Shown: positions 16,989 through 27,084, numbered from the stretch's first letter. The stretch: DNA of 64,000 nucleotides from Bradyrhizobium sp. AZCC 1721 (GCF_036924715.1 NZ_JAZHSB010000001.1:2099001-2163000); one strand, 5' to 3'. Made by a program: numbers and translations. Notes: a model not told the origin generated them from the sequence alone.

Positions 16989-17696
16989 ATGAAAAAGCGC
17001 AAGAAGCGACTGACAAATTCTGAACATCGCGAGTTGAGCATGGCGGCAGTGTTGGCTGCTGCCGAATTTCTCTTCGTCACTCAGGGCTACACCGGCACAA
17101 CGACCGAGAGAATCGGAGAGCTCGCTGGCCTGACCAAGGGTAGCGTGTATTTCTATTATGGCACCAAGGAGGGGGTTCTCCTTGAGTTGCTCAACCGGGT
17201 GCGGGCCAACGTTCTGATTCCCTACGTCCAGCTGTTGAGGGACGACAGCCGCTCTCCGGTCGAGCGCATGACGGGACTCCTGGAAAGGACTGGCAAGATC
17301 GCCCTTGAACATCCGGGCTCGATGCTGCTGCCGATCGTCGTCTCAATCGAGCTTGCCGGGACCGAATCCGAGGCGGCGCGCAGAGTAAGTGCTGGCTATA
17401 ACCGCGTCGCAGAAGAAATCCGGAAGGTTCTGGAGCTTGGGCAGGCTTCCGGAGCGTTCCGCTCCGATTTGAGCAGTGCTGATATGGCCCGGCTCCTGAT
17501 CGCGGCCGCCGACGGTATGATGCTTGAGTGCCTCCGCCAGAATCTCCGCGTTCACGTTCACCGTCTCACTCGTGCGCTGCAGGCGGTCGTGCTTTCCGGT
17601 CTCCAACACGCATCGGGGGCGCCACGAGACATTGATGTCGCGGACGGTCCCTCCGTTATCGATGTCTTGCGCGGTAATCTTCAGGACTACGAATAA
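16989..17696 (+). CDS. TetR family transcriptional regulator
   Basis: A 235-residue regulator. The N-terminal helix-turn-helix reads TTTERIGELAGLTKGSVYFYYGTKEGVL, a textbook TetR DNA-binding domain, followed by a ligand-binding helical domain. An in-frame ATG at 16845 would add 48 residues of non-family sequence, so ATG 16989 is preferred, though its ribosome site is weak. The Paa-like oxygenase genes start 34 bases downstream, and two palindromes lie upstream. It likely represses this unit until a CoA thioester or acid binds; the ligand is unknown. Confidence 0.9.
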   Translation: MKKRKKRLTNSEHRELSMAAVLAAAEFLFVTQGYTGTTTERIGELAGLTKGSVYFYYGTKEGVLLELLNRVRANVLIPYVQLLRDDSRSPVERMTGLLERTGKIALEHPGSMLLPIVVSIELAGTESEAARRVSAGYNRVAEEIRKVLELGQASGAFRSDLSSADMARLLIAAADGMMLECLRQNLRVHVHRLTRALQAVVLSGLQHASGAPRDIDVADGPSVIDVLRGNLQDYE

Positions 17697-17730
17697 CCAG
17701 TCAGCAATTGTAACGACGGAGGTTTGCATC

Positions 17731-18687
17731 GTGGCTCAAGCAGCGTTAGCGCGTGAAATCACGGAAGAGGCAACTGAGATCGCCCTGCAGACCCGAGTTA
17801 AGGCTGGCGCCACGCTAGAAGATATCAGCGAGATGACGCCCCGCTATCGTGACGTGCTGGTCGCGACCATGGCGATCGCCGCCGATCTCGAAATCATGAC
17901 GTTGCCTCTCGACTTCGATGCAATAGCGTTTGCACCCGGTATCAACGATCGAATTGCCATCGCGTCTGCACTGCAGGACGAGATGGGCCATGCCCAGGTT
18001 ATGTTCCGGATGCTCGAGGATTTCGGCTTCGACTCCTATCACCAGGTGTTCGAGCGCGATCCCAAAAATTTCAAGACTTTCTTCCTGCTTGAGTTTGGCA
18101 ACTTGAGTCCGATCGATGTGGGGCTAGGCCACCTTGTCGGCGATCAGGCGGGATATATCACGACGTGCGATCTCGAGGAAAATTGTTCGTTCGGTCCGTA
18201 CAGCCGATCGCTGCGGAAGGTGAACTTCGAAGAAAACTTTCACGTCAAGCGCGGCGAGTACATGGTCCGCCACTACATGCAGCAGGGCCCCGAGATACGG
18301 AAGCGTGTCCAGGAACGCATGGATTTCTGGTTTCCCCTGGGTGCCGAGTGGTTCGGCGCCACGGACGATGTCAAGTCAAGGACCGACCAACTCCATTATA
18401 AGATACGCGGCAGCAGCAACGATCAGCTCAGGCAGATTTGGCTGCAACGCCTCGTTCCCTTCTGCGAGCAGGTTGGTTTGAAGGTGCCGGCTCACTTCGA
18501 TAACGAAAAAGGCATTTACGTCCTCGATTATCAAATGCCGATCCTGCTGAATATGGAAACCATGAAGTGGGATTTTCGTACGGTAACGTGGCCCGAAAAG
18601 TTGGCGCAGTGGAAGAAGGGCGGCCCATTGAAGCTGCCGGGCCTGAGCCGGATGCAGACAGAGCTGTGGGGGCAAGACCTGTGGTGA
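17731..18687 (+). CDS. PaaA-like catalytic subunit of an aryl-CoA epoxidase-type di-iron oxygenase
   Basis: A 318-residue ferritin-fold protein like PaaA, which with PaaC epoxidises the ring of phenylacetyl-CoA. The first ligand set is Glu in ADLEIM plus QDEMGHAQ, at the same 30-residue spacing as recalled for PaaA; the second is NFEENFHVKRGE. Flanking segments FGPYSR, WFGATDD and NDQLRQ also follow PaaA. The Lys that PaaA has four residues before the ExxH Glu is Ala here. The start is GTG 17731, eight bases after GGAGG. The substrate is probably another ring-containing acyl-CoA. Confidence 0.88.
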   Translation: MAQAALAREITEEATEIALQTRVKAGATLEDISEMTPRYRDVLVATMAIAADLEIMTLPLDFDAIAFAPGINDRIAIASALQDEMGHAQVMFRMLEDFGFDSYHQVFERDPKNFKTFFLLEFGNLSPIDVGLGHLVGDQAGYITTCDLEENCSFGPYSRSLRKVNFEENFHVKRGEYMVRHYMQQGPEIRKRVQERMDFWFPLGAEWFGATDDVKSRTDQLHYKIRGSSNDQLRQIWLQRLVPFCEQVGLKVPAHFDNEKGIYVLDYQMPILLNMETMKWDFRTVTWPEKLAQWKKGGPLKLPGLSRMQTELWGQDLW

Positions 18688-18995
18688 CTGAGCAGGCGGT
18701 CCGGGAGGCGCTCCTCGCGGTGAATGACCCGCATATACCGGTCAGCATCGAGAGTATGGGAATGTTGCGGGGAGTCACGATATCGGAAACCGGCGTGGTC
18801 GATGTCGAACTCGCAATTCCGTGCCTGGCCTGTCCTGGCGTCTCGATGTTGAAACAATCGGTTAAGGACGCCGTGGGCGGCCTGGAAGGGGTCAGCGAGG
18901 TCAACGTTCTCGAAGGCTGGCATCACGATTGGACCACTCAATCCATTGAGTCCAATGCACGACAGCTGATGCGCCGCTTTGGAATACAGGTTTAG
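18684..18995 (+). CDS. DUF59/MIP18 family protein, PaaD N-domain-like
   Basis: A 103-residue protein with the DUF59 fold: ALLAVNDPHIPVSIESMGML, then ELAIPCLACPGVSML with conserved Cys. In PaaD this domain is followed in the same chain by a zinc ribbon, and PaaD helps mature or assemble the oxygenase. Here the ribbon is missing and appears as its own gene at 20031. GTG 18684 overlaps the paaA-like stop (GTGA); GTG 18681 is an alternative start. Likely role: metal or iron-sulfur assembly for the oxygenase. Confidence 0.85.
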   Translation: MTEQAVREALLAVNDPHIPVSIESMGMLRGVTISETGVVDVELAIPCLACPGVSMLKQSVKDAVGGLEGVSEVNVLEGWHHDWTTQSIESNARQLMRRFGIQV

Positions 18996-19006
18996 TTAGA
19001 GGTGCG

Positions 19007-19264
19007 ATGATGAAAAAGGTTATCGACAGACGATTGGAGTTGGGCGGAGACAAGCCCGAATTCTACGAGGTATTTGCGCGCCGAGATTCCGCAGAACCGC
19101 TCACTCATATCGGTTCGGTCGAAGCCCCCAACGAAGAACTGGCGGAGGCGCGCGCCTGGTTTGTCTACGACCACCATACCTGGCGGGAGATGTGCATCGT
19201 TCCGCTGTCGGCAATCGTTACGATTACCGAACGCGGCAGCAAATCAAAGGTGAAGGTGGTGTGA
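19007..19264 (+). CDS. PaaB-like structural subunit
   Basis: An 85-residue protein like PaaB, the small subunit that bridges PaaAC pairs. It contains YEVFARRDSAEPLTHIGSV and ARAWFVYDHHTWREM, the family's two conserved blocks. Two adjacent ATGs (19007, 19010) can start it. Its stop overlaps the paaC-like start by one base (TGATG). Confidence 0.88.
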   Translation: MMKKVIDRRLELGGDKPEFYEVFARRDSAEPLTHIGSVEAPNEELAEARAWFVYDHHTWREMCIVPLSAIVTITERGSKSKVKVV

Positions 19265-20034
19265 TGGCCGACGTCAATTTAATCGGAAACCTCTCGGAAA
19301 CCGACCGGTGCCTGCGGGACGAGTTGTATTGCATTGCAGATGCCAAACTGGTGCTCGCTGGCTGGTATATGTTGGTGTTGCAGAACGGCCGCTCCATCGC
19401 GGACTTCACCTCCATTTGCGCGATGATGCAGGGGCAGTATGGGCATGCCCGCGCGCTTTATCAGCATCTGGGTCGTTTCGGCGTCACGCGCGAGGAGGTG
19501 GAGTGGACGCGTGGTGCGAAGGACATTCGCTCGCCGAAGCTGCTCGATCGGCCGCCGCAGTCGTGGTCCGACTTTATCGCGGCGATATTCATGGCCGAGC
19601 AGGCCATTTCCACGCAACTGAGCGCCTACAGAACGATCCTGGCCGACAGAACCTTGGCACGTCTCGCTGACAAGATACTGAAGGAATCGCGCTTCCATCT
19701 CAGCTATTCCGTGGGTTGGATCAAGGCGCTACGCAAAGATCCGGCGTCCACGGTTGATGAAGACGCGCGTCGCCGCCTGGTCGATGCTTTGGATTGGTGG
19801 GGCGACGCGGACCAGCCTGATATAGTTTACTCGGGCGGCTATCGGGATAGGCCGGACTCAGACCTCCGCGATCGCTTCCTCGAAGCGGTCAGCGCAACCT
19901 TCGATGTTCCGGACGGAATTGCGAGCCCTGCAAAGTCGTGGCAGCGGTCCATCCGCCGCAATGGCAACCCGGGAATCCCGGAGAATCTGTTTGAGAAAAT
20001 TCGTTTCAAGAATCGCGAACTGGCGCTTCCGTGA
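19264..20034 (+). CDS. PaaC-like structural subunit
   Basis: A 256-residue ferritin-like helical protein equivalent to PaaC, the non-catalytic partner of PaaA. QGQYGHARALYQHLG near residue 62 and KESRFHLSYSVGWIKAL near 140 are recognisable PaaC blocks. It overlaps the PaaB-like gene by one base and the zinc-ribbon gene by four (GTGA), so all five genes form one translationally coupled set. Confidence 0.86.
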   Translation: MADVNLIGNLSETDRCLRDELYCIADAKLVLAGWYMLVLQNGRSIADFTSICAMMQGQYGHARALYQHLGRFGVTREEVEWTRGAKDIRSPKLLDRPPQSWSDFIAAIFMAEQAISTQLSAYRTILADRTLARLADKILKESRFHLSYSVGWIKALRKDPASTVDEDARRRLVDALDWWGDADQPDIVYSGGYRDRPDSDLRDRFLEAVSATFDVPDGIASPAKSWQRSIRRNGNPGIPENLFEKIRFKNRELALP

Positions 20035-20222
20035 ACCGGGGCGAGCCAAGCTTCGAGTTGCCGCTCGATGTTAGCAAGGTCATTTGCCCGCACTGTGAGA
20101 GTAGTGCGGTCGAGATCGAATCGCCATTCGGCGGCAGCGTTTCGGAAGTGTTGTTCCGATGCCTGAAATGCAAGTCATTCTTTCACTGGGTGAAGTGGCA
20201 GCCAGGGCGGCCACCTGAATGA
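20031..20222 (+). CDS. Stand-alone zinc-ribbon protein resembling the PaaD C-terminal domain
   Basis: A 63-residue protein with CPHCESSAVEIESPFGGS and RCLKCKSFFHWVKW: two CxxC pairs around an SPFGGS turn, as in the last part of PaaD. The GTG start lies inside the PaaC-like stop. With the DUF59 protein at 18684 it supplies both halves of a PaaD, split into two genes separated by the B and C subunits. The ORF is short, but motif and coupling make it convincing. Confidence 0.82.
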   Translation: MNRGEPSFELPLDVSKVICPHCESSAVEIESPFGGSVSEVLFRCLKCKSFFHWVKWQPGRPPE

Positions 20223-20283
20223 AAGCTAAAAAATCCAAGAGCAGCAGGAGCTGCCATGAACCGAACAGACAGGGAGGGTCGTC

Positions 20284-21867
20284 GTGCTCGATCGAGCTAT
20301 TTCCGTGTCCGACATTCTTCGCACGACGTCGCGTGCGTTGCCACAAAGGATCGCGATTGTCGATGAGGTCGGCTCCCTGAGCTATTTCGAATTTGACGCG
20401 ACCGTGGATCGTCTTGCTGCCTGCCTGCAGAGGCGCGGAATCACAGCGGGCGACAGAGTGGCTTATTTGCTCTGGAATCAGCGCGAGCTACTTCTATCTT
20501 ACTTCGCGATCGCGCGGCTCGGTGCGCTGACCGTTTCTCTGAATTTCCGTCTGACTCCCGAGGAACTGTCGTATCAGCTTGCAGCGGCGGAGTGCAAAGC
20601 GATCGTCGTCGACCGGGATCTCGCCGAGCTGGCATCGAAAGCGATTTCGATCTCCAACCTCTCGATCCTTCAAATCGTGGCCGGGGCAGAGGCTCGGCCT
20701 GGCCAGCTTGCTTTCACCGACGCGTTGCGTGGCGATGCTGATTACATCCTACAGTTCCCGACCGTTAGCGCCGACGCCGATAGCGGCATCTGGTTCACCT
20801 CGGGCACGACAGGTCGGCCAAAGGGTGCAGTGGTAAAGCATCGATCTGCGGTTGCCTCCGCGATGCTCTCCGCCATTACATGCGGCTTCCCCGAAGAAGT
20901 GAGATCGCTGGCGGTCGCTCCTCTCTTTCATCGCGGAGCGATGGAAAACTTTGCATTGCCGGTTGTCATGTGCGGTGGAACAAATTTTCTGTTCAAGAGG
21001 TTCGACGCGGCTCAAACCTTGGAGAACTTGGAGAAGTACAGGATCCAGCTCGCTTTCATCGTTCCCACGATGGCCTGGCAGCTTGTCCATGAGTCATCCG
21101 TCGAGAACAAGACCTTACCACACCTCACGCACTGGATCTCTGCTTCGGCGCCTCTGCCGCCGGTGCTTGCGGAACGCATCCAGGAACGATTCAAGCTGCC
21201 AAATGCGGTGACAAACGCCTACGGCATTACGGAGATGTTGTTCGTTTCAAAATGCCCGCCAGCGATGCTGACCAAGAAGCCCGGCACTGCCGGGCTGCCA
21301 GCGCCGGGTACGCAGATAGTCATTCATGATGAGAAGCGCGGGATTCTTCCGAATGGTGAAGTAGGGGAAATTCTTATCAGCGGACCGACGGGGTTCTCTC
21401 ATTATTTGAATGATGAGCAGGCGACGCGCGAAGCGATCATCAGTTTGAACGGAACTGCCTGGTATCGAAGCGGTGACGTTGGCGTTATCGACACTGACGG
21501 ATACCTTGCGATCAAGGACCGCAAGAAGGACATGATAATTTCCGGCGGCGAGAACATTTATTGCGCCGAGGTTGAGTTGGTATTGATCGACCATCCCTCG
21601 ATCCGGGAAGTCGCGGTTGTCGGGGCCCCCGACGAAAAGTGGGGCGAGATTGTTGTTGCCGCGATCGTCACGGCTACGGATGCCGTCGTCGACCTTGATG
21701 AGATCGTAAAAAGCTGCTCCTCGCTGGCAAGCTACAAGCGGCCGCGTGAAGTCATCTGCCTCGAGACGCTGCCCCGCAACAGCTTCGGCAAGGTACGTAA
21801 AGATCTGGTTCGAGCGATGGTTCGCGAGCGGCTTGAGTTGTCGAGGCGGGCACTTCGCGCTTCCTAG
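20284..21867 (+). CDS. AMP-forming acyl-CoA ligase
   Basis: A 527-residue ANL-superfamily ligase that activates a carboxylic acid to its CoA thioester with ATP. Motifs: P-loop WFTSGTTGRPKGAVVKH, NAYGITEM, YRSGDVGVIDTDGYLAIKDR, KDMIISGGENIY and the catalytic Lys region PRNSFGKVRKDL. The start is GTG 20284 after GGGAGGG. It follows the Paa-like set by 61 bases and likely makes the CoA substrate of that oxygenase, as phenylacetate-CoA ligase does for PaaABC. The acid could be aromatic or alicyclic. Confidence 0.92.
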   Translation: MLDRAISVSDILRTTSRALPQRIAIVDEVGSLSYFEFDATVDRLAACLQRRGITAGDRVAYLLWNQRELLLSYFAIARLGALTVSLNFRLTPEELSYQLAAAECKAIVVDRDLAELASKAISISNLSILQIVAGAEARPGQLAFTDALRGDADYILQFPTVSADADSGIWFTSGTTGRPKGAVVKHRSAVASAMLSAITCGFPEEVRSLAVAPLFHRGAMENFALPVVMCGGTNFLFKRFDAAQTLENLEKYRIQLAFIVPTMAWQLVHESSVENKTLPHLTHWISASAPLPPVLAERIQERFKLPNAVTNAYGITEMLFVSKCPPAMLTKKPGTAGLPAPGTQIVIHDEKRGILPNGEVGEILISGPTGFSHYLNDEQATREAIISLNGTAWYRSGDVGVIDTDGYLAIKDRKKDMIISGGENIYCAEVELVLIDHPSIREVAVVGAPDEKWGEIVVAAIVTATDAVVDLDEIVKSCSSLASYKRPREVICLETLPRNSFGKVRKDLVRAMVRERLELSRRALRAS

Positions 21868-21941
21868 TCAAGCTTGTCGGCCCGCATGCACCAGCGCGAG
21901 GTTTCAGAAGAAAGGTAGTTTCACTTCAGGGGAATGACGCC

Positions 21942-23144
21942 ATGTTCAAAGTTGTCAAGCCTGCTTTCGCACTGATGCTGTTGGCGCTGGGGTCAACCGC
22001 GTATGCCGCTGATGCTCCGGGGGTGACGCCGTCTGAGATCAAGGTTGGGGGAGTCTTTCCTTTCAGCGGACCTGCCTCGCCGTACGGAGTCATCGGTCAA
22101 GCCATTCTTGCTTATGTCCAGTCGGTCAACGACCGCGGCGGAATAAACGGCCGGAAAATAAACTACATTGCCTACGACGATGCTTACAGTCCGCCCAAGA
22201 CCGTGGAGCAGGTGCGCAAGCTCGTCGAAGGTGATGAGGTCGCCTTCATCTTTGGTCAGCTTGGTACCCCGGGCAACACGGCGGTGGCAAAGTATCTGAT
22301 GTCGAAACGCGTGCCGACCATAGCTATCGCCAGCGGGTCGAACAAGTTCACGAATGTGGCGGATTTTCCGCTGACGACGACCAGCCTGATCAGTTTCGAT
22401 ACCGAGGGAAAGATCTACGCCAAATTCCTGACCAAGACGCTGCCAAATGCCAAGTATGCCATCCTCTATCAGAACGATGATCTCGGCAAAGATTACGTCA
22501 ACGCCTTCAAGGCGATGCTTAAAGGCGATTTCGACAAGAAGGTCACCGCCATCTCCTATGAGATCAGCGATCCGACAGTGGATTCTCACATCGTGAACTT
22601 GAAGAGTTCAGGGGCCGAGGCCCTGCTGCTGGCGGGAACACCGAAATTCGCGGCGCAAGCCATTCGCAGGGCTGCCGAGATTGGCTGGAAGCCGGCGATC
22701 TTGCTGAACTACCCATCGTTCTCGGTTGGCGCGACCCTGAGGCCGGCAGGCCTTGAAAGGGCGACCGGGGTGATGGTCGGCACGAACATGATGGATCCGA
22801 CCGACACGCAGTGGGCCAACACCGAGGGGATGAAGAGCTATCGGACCTTCATCGACAAGTACATGCCCGGCGTCGATATCGCCGACACCAATATCCTGTT
22901 CGGTTATACGCAAGCCATGCTGCTCGAACATCTGATCAAACAGTGCGGGAACGATCTCTCCCGCGAGAACATCATCAAGCAGGCGAAGAGCCTGAGGAAT
23001 GTGGCACTGCCAACGCTGCTGCCTGGCGTCAGCATCAATACGAGCGACAAGATCAACATGAACTACACGCAAATGAGGCTACAGCGCTGGACCGGCACGC
23101 GTTGGGACCTTTTCAGCGCGGTGCTCGATGCCTCATCGGAGTGA
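21942..23144 (+). CDS. ABC transporter substrate-binding protein (LivJ-type), second orphan
   Basis: A 400-residue periplasmic binding protein with a Sec signal (about residues 1-22, ending AYAAD). GGVFPFSGPASPYGVIGQA, GGINGRKINYIAYDDAYSPP and YQNDDLGKDYVNAF match the paralog at 7683-8906 closely. No membrane or ATPase partner is nearby. Position after the ligase gene suggests it captures the acid the ligase activates and hands it to a transporter encoded elsewhere. Confidence 0.92.
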   Translation: MFKVVKPAFALMLLALGSTAYAADAPGVTPSEIKVGGVFPFSGPASPYGVIGQAILAYVQSVNDRGGINGRKINYIAYDDAYSPPKTVEQVRKLVEGDEVAFIFGQLGTPGNTAVAKYLMSKRVPTIAIASGSNKFTNVADFPLTTTSLISFDTEGKIYAKFLTKTLPNAKYAILYQNDDLGKDYVNAFKAMLKGDFDKKVTAISYEISDPTVDSHIVNLKSSGAEALLLAGTPKFAAQAIRRAAEIGWKPAILLNYPSFSVGATLRPAGLERATGVMVGTNMMDPTDTQWANTEGMKSYRTFIDKYMPGVDIADTNILFGYTQAMLLEHLIKQCGNDLSRENIIKQAKSLRNVALPTLLPGVSINTSDKINMNYTQMRLQRWTGTRWDLFSAVLDASSE

Positions 23145-23538
23145 GCAGGGACGGGAAGCCGGGTTTAGCCAACGGGTGCAATACAGTGGCGCCTCCTGGC
23201 ACAACTGCGCGCCGAACATAGCCGAAATGCGCCAGCGCAAAACCAAAGCGTACCGCTGAACGCCGACTGGCATCAAACCAGCTGCATCGCTTGTCCAATT
23301 CTACTGGTGGATCTCTCAACTGAAATCGTTTCACGATAGACTTGTAAATTCATAGGCTCTAGACAAATGTAATTGATATGAACCGTATCGGGTTTGAAGC
23401 GCGTCCACTTGGAACTGATGAGCAACGAAGAGTCTACGTCGGCCGCATGCATCAAAGAAGTGGCGTGGGAAGAACCGGCTCACGTACCACGATATGGCTA
23501 ATGCCGAATGTTCTGAGAGCGATCGAAGGAGAGACCAA
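23145..23538. other. Intergenic region before the thiolase-FadJ unit
   Basis: A 394-base spacer with no convincing gene. It contains a perfect palindrome TGAAA-TCG-TTTCA (23321-23333), a possible operator, followed by AT-rich sequence that could hold a promoter for the thiolase. No terminator for the upstream gene was recognised. Confidence 0.45.
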
Positions 23539-24747
23539 ATGGCTGATGCATTTATCTACGATCACGTGCGCACGCCGCGCGGGCGCGGCAAGGCCGACGG
23601 CTCGCTGCACGAAGTGACAGCGCTCGCGCTTGCGAGCGCGCCGCTGAAGGCGCTGAAAGAGCGCAACAACCTTGAAGCTAACGGCATCGACGATGTGGTG
23701 TTCGGCGTAGTCGATCCCGTTGGTGAGGCTGGTGGCGATATAACACGCTTTGCTGTCCTGAATGCCGGTTTCGATACGTCCGTACCCGGTATTCAGATCA
23801 ATCGCTTCTGCGCATCTGGTCTCGATGCCGTGAATTTCGCCGCTGCGCAGGTCATGTCCGGGCAGCACGAACTCACCATCGGCGGGGGTGCGGAATCCAT
23901 GAGCCGTGTCGGCATCTTGTCATCTGGTGCCGCGTGGCCGATGGATCCGTCCATGGCGGTACCGACTTATTCGATGCCGCAGGGCGTGGCGGCGGACTTG
24001 ATCGCAACGAAGTATGGCTTTTCGCGCGAGGACGTCGACGCCTACGCCGTGCAGAGCCAGCAGCGCGCCGCCAAGGCCTGGGACGAAGGCCGCTTCAAGA
24101 ATTCCGTGATTCCGGTGAAGGACATCAACGGCATCACCATTCTCGACAAGGACGAGCATATGCGTCCTTCGACAACGATGCAGTCGCTCGGGCAGTTGCA
24201 GCCATCGTTCGCTGCCATGGGCGCGATGGGTGGCTTCGATGCGGTGGCCGTGCAGTCACATCCTGAAATCGAGGCCGTGAACTACGTCCACCACGCCGGA
24301 AACTCGTCGGGCATTGTCGACGGGGCGAGCGCTGTTCTGGTCGGCAGTGCGAAAGCCGGAAAGAAGCGCGGCCTCAAGCCGCGTGCGAAGATCCGGGCTT
24401 TCGCCAACATCGGTTCCGAGCCTGCAATGATGCTGACAGGTCCGGTCGACGTCACAAGGAAAGTGCTGGAGCGTTCCGGCATGAAGCTCAAGGATATCGA
24501 TCTATTCGAACTTAACGAGGCATTCGCCTCGGTGGTCCTGCGCTACATCCAGGCGTTCGAGATCGACAACGACAAGATCAACGTCAACGGCGGCGCGATC
24601 GCGATGGGCCATCCGCTCGGCGCGACCGGCGCGATGATCCTCGGCACCGTGCTCGACGAACTGGAGCGTACCGGCAAATCGACCGCCCTTGTCACGCTGT
24701 GCATCGGTGGCGGCATGGGCACTGCAACCATTATCGAACGGGTTTGA
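23539..24747 (+). CDS. fadA: Acetyl-CoA C-acyltransferase (FadA/FadI-type thiolase)
   Basis: A 402-residue beta-ketothiolase for the final cleavage of beta-oxidation. Nucleophile Cys91 sits in [28 protein letters not shown] holds His358 and [16 protein letters not shown] holds Cys388. ATG 23539 follows AAGGAGAG; an upstream in-frame ATG is unlikely. It is followed 120 bases later by the matching FadJ-type gene, so the two form a complete beta-oxidation module. Confidence 0.93.
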   Translation: MADAFIYDHVRTPRGRGKADGSLHEVTALALASAPLKALKERNNLEANGIDDVVFGVVDPVGEAGGDITRFAVLNAGFDTSVPGIQINRFCASGLDAVNFAAAQVMSGQHELTIGGGAESMSRVGILSSGAAWPMDPSMAVPTYSMPQGVAADLIATKYGFSREDVDAYAVQSQQRAAKAWDEGRFKNSVIPVKDINGITILDKDEHMRPSTTMQSLGQLQPSFAAMGAMGGFDAVAVQSHPEIEAVNYVHHAGNSSGIVDGASAVLVGSAKAGKKRGLKPRAKIRAFANIGSEPAMMLTGPVDVTRKVLERSGMKLKDIDLFELNEAFASVVLRYIQAFEIDNDKINVNGGAIAMGHPLGATGAMILGTVLDELERTGKSTALVTLCIGGGMGTATIIERV

Positions 24748-24867
24748 GTTGTAACGCACTCCGCAAGGGGAGGGGGACGCAAGCGAAAAATCTTATCATG
24801 CCATCCTTAGAGTGCCTCGCGAGCAGCGAGGTAATTGGGATGGACGGCGAGGAATTGGAACGATCAC

Positions 24868-27084
24868 ATGGCCTACGAGAACTTCAATGTTGAAACCGAT
24901 GCCGACGGCATCGCACTGGTGACGTGGGATATCCCTGGCAAATCGATGAACGTTATCGATGAGACGTCTGGAGCCGAGCTTGCCGCCATCATCGAGCAGA
25001 TGACGTCGGACGCCGCCGTCAAAGGTGTCGTCATCACATCGGGCAAGGACGCGTTCTGCGCGGGCGCGGATTTGACGATGCTCGAGCGCATGAATCGGAC
25101 CTACGCGGAGATGCTGAGTTCGCAAGGCGAGGAAGTGGCGAACAAATATGTATTCGACGAGGCCCGCAAGCTGTCCCAATCGTTCCGGAACATCGAGGTG
25201 GGCGGCAAGCCGTGGGTTGCTGCGATCAACGGTACGGCGCTCGGCGGCGGTTTCGAGCTGACGCTTGCCTGTCACTACCGCATCGCGTCCGATAACCCGA
25301 AAACCCGTGTTGGCCTGCCTGAGGTCAAGGTTGGAATTTTCCCCGGCGGCGGCGGCACGCAGCGGCTGCCGCGCATGATGCCGACGATGGATGCTGTTCA
25401 GATGCTGTTCAAGGGTGAGGCCATCGATCTCAAGAAGGCCCAGGATCGGGGTATAATCGGCGAGGTGGTGCCGGCGGCGGATCTGATTCAGAGAGCTAAA
25501 GACTGGATCAAGGTCGGCGGCAAAGCGGTCGCGCCCTGGGATGAGAAGGGTTTCAAGCTGCCTGGCGGTCCGGTCTACTCGAAAGAGGGCGCACAGTTCT
25601 TCCAGCCGGCGGCCGCGATGCTGCGCCGCGAGACTTACGATAACTATCCGGGCGCGCGAGCTATCTTGCAATGCGTCTATGAAGGCCTGCAGTTGCCGAT
25701 GGATACGGCGTTGCGCGTCGAGTCGCGCTACTTCTCGAAGATCCTGCGGTCGAACGAAGCGGCGGCGATGATCCGCTCTCTCTTCATGTCGATGCAGGAG
25801 CTCAACAAGGGCGCGCGCCGTCCGCCGAATGTGCCGCCTATCAAGGTCAAGAAGATCGCCGTCATCGGCGCGGGCTTCATGGGCGCGAGCGTCGGTTTCG
25901 TGTCGGCGCAAGCCGGCATTGACGTGGTGCTGATCGATCGCGACCAGGATGCCGCCGACAAGGGCAAGGGCCACTCCAAGGCTAACATCGATGCGGCGGT
26001 CTCCAAGGGCCGCATGAAACGGGCCGACGGTGAAGCGATCCTGTCGCGCATTACCGCCACCGCCGATTACAATGCGATTAGCGATTGCGACCTCGTGATC
26101 GAGGCAGTGTTCGAGGATCGCAAGGTCAAGGCAGAGACTTACGCTAAAGCGCAGCCGCTTTTGAAGGAAGGCGCGATCTTTGCGACCAACACCTCAACGC
26201 TGCCGATCAATTCGCTGGCCGAGGAGTGGAAGGATCAGTCGAAGTTCATCGGCATTCACTTTTTCTCGCCGGTCGAGAAGATGATGCTCTCAGAAATCAT
26301 TGTCGGCAAGAACACCGGCGACGTGGCGCTGGCCACCGCGCTCGACTACGTCCGCCAGATCAAGAAAACGCCGATAGTCGTCAACGACTCGCGCGGCTTC
26401 TTCGCCAACCGCTGCGTGATGCTCTTCCTCTTCGAAGGTTACGAGATGCTGCTGGAAGGCGTGCCGCCAGCGATGATCGAGAACACCGCGAAGATGGCCG
26501 GCATGCCAGTCGGGCCGCTCTCGCTCAATGATGAAACCGCCCTCGATTTGGGGCTGAAGATTTTGAGGGCCACCGAAGCCGATATCGGTGCGCAGGCGAT
26601 CAATCAGGATCATAACAAGCTGCTGGTCGAACTGGTGGAAAAGCGTGGACGTCTCGGCCGCAAGAACGGCAAGGGCTTTTATGATTATCCCGAGAAAGGC
26701 AAGGGGCAGAAGAAGCTATGGCCGGAGCTGACCACGCTGCAGCCGAAGCATCTCGATCCGGATACGCTCGACGTCGAGGAATTGAAGCAGCGGTTTCTCG
26801 TGGTTCAGGCGGTGGAAGCCGCGCGCACCGTGGAGGATGATGTCATCACCGATCCGCGGGAGGCCGATGTCGGCTCGATCCTCGGATTCGGCTTCCCGCC
26901 ATTCACCGGCGGCACGCTGTCCTACATCGACTTTATGGGTACGAAGAAGTTCGTCGAACAGTGCCTGAAGCTGGAGAAGAAGTACGGTTCGCGGTTCACG
27001 CCACCGAAGCTCTTGATCGACATGGCCGCTAAGAACGAGACGTTTTACGGCCGCTTCCCGCCGAAGAAGGCGGCTGCGGCATAA
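24868..27084 (+). CDS. fadJ: FadJ/FadB-type enoyl-CoA hydratase/3-hydroxyacyl-CoA dehydrogenase
   Basis: A 738-residue bifunctional beta-oxidation protein. The N-terminal crotonase domain has [28 protein letters not shown] and [19 protein letters not shown], with both catalytic Glu. The dehydrogenase domain starts near residue 330 with [20 protein letters not shown], and its catalytic His is in [15 protein letters not shown] 24868 gives the usual start; an in-frame ATG at 24835 adds 11 residues. With the thiolase upstream it can convert the CoA product of ring opening to acetyl-CoA. Confidence 0.94.
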   Translation: MAYENFNVETDADGIALVTWDIPGKSMNVIDETSGAELAAIIEQMTSDAAVKGVVITSGKDAFCAGADLTMLERMNRTYAEMLSSQGEEVANKYVFDEARKLSQSFRNIEVGGKPWVAAINGTALGGGFELTLACHYRIASDNPKTRVGLPEVKVGIFPGGGGTQRLPRMMPTMDAVQMLFKGEAIDLKKAQDRGIIGEVVPAADLIQRAKDWIKVGGKAVAPWDEKGFKLPGGPVYSKEGAQFFQPAAAMLRRETYDNYPGARAILQCVYEGLQLPMDTALRVESRYFSKILRSNEAAAMIRSLFMSMQELNKGARRPPNVPPIKVKKIAVIGAGFMGASVGFVSAQAGIDVVLIDRDQDAADKGKGHSKANIDAAVSKGRMKRADGEAILSRITATADYNAISDCDLVIEAVFEDRKVKAETYAKAQPLLKEGAIFATNTSTLPINSLAEEWKDQSKFIGIHFFSPVEKMMLSEIIVGKNTGDVALATALDYVRQIKKTPIVVNDSRGFFANRCVMLFLFEGYEMLLEGVPPAMIENTAKMAGMPVGPLSLNDETALDLGLKILRATEADIGAQAINQDHNKLLVELVEKRGRLGRKNGKGFYDYPEKGKGQKKLWPELTTLQPKHLDPDTLDVEELKQRFLVVQAVEAARTVEDDVITDPREADVGSILGFGFPPFTGGTLSYIDFMGTKKFVEQCLKLEKKYGSRFTPPKLLIDMAAKNETFYGRFPPKKAAAA

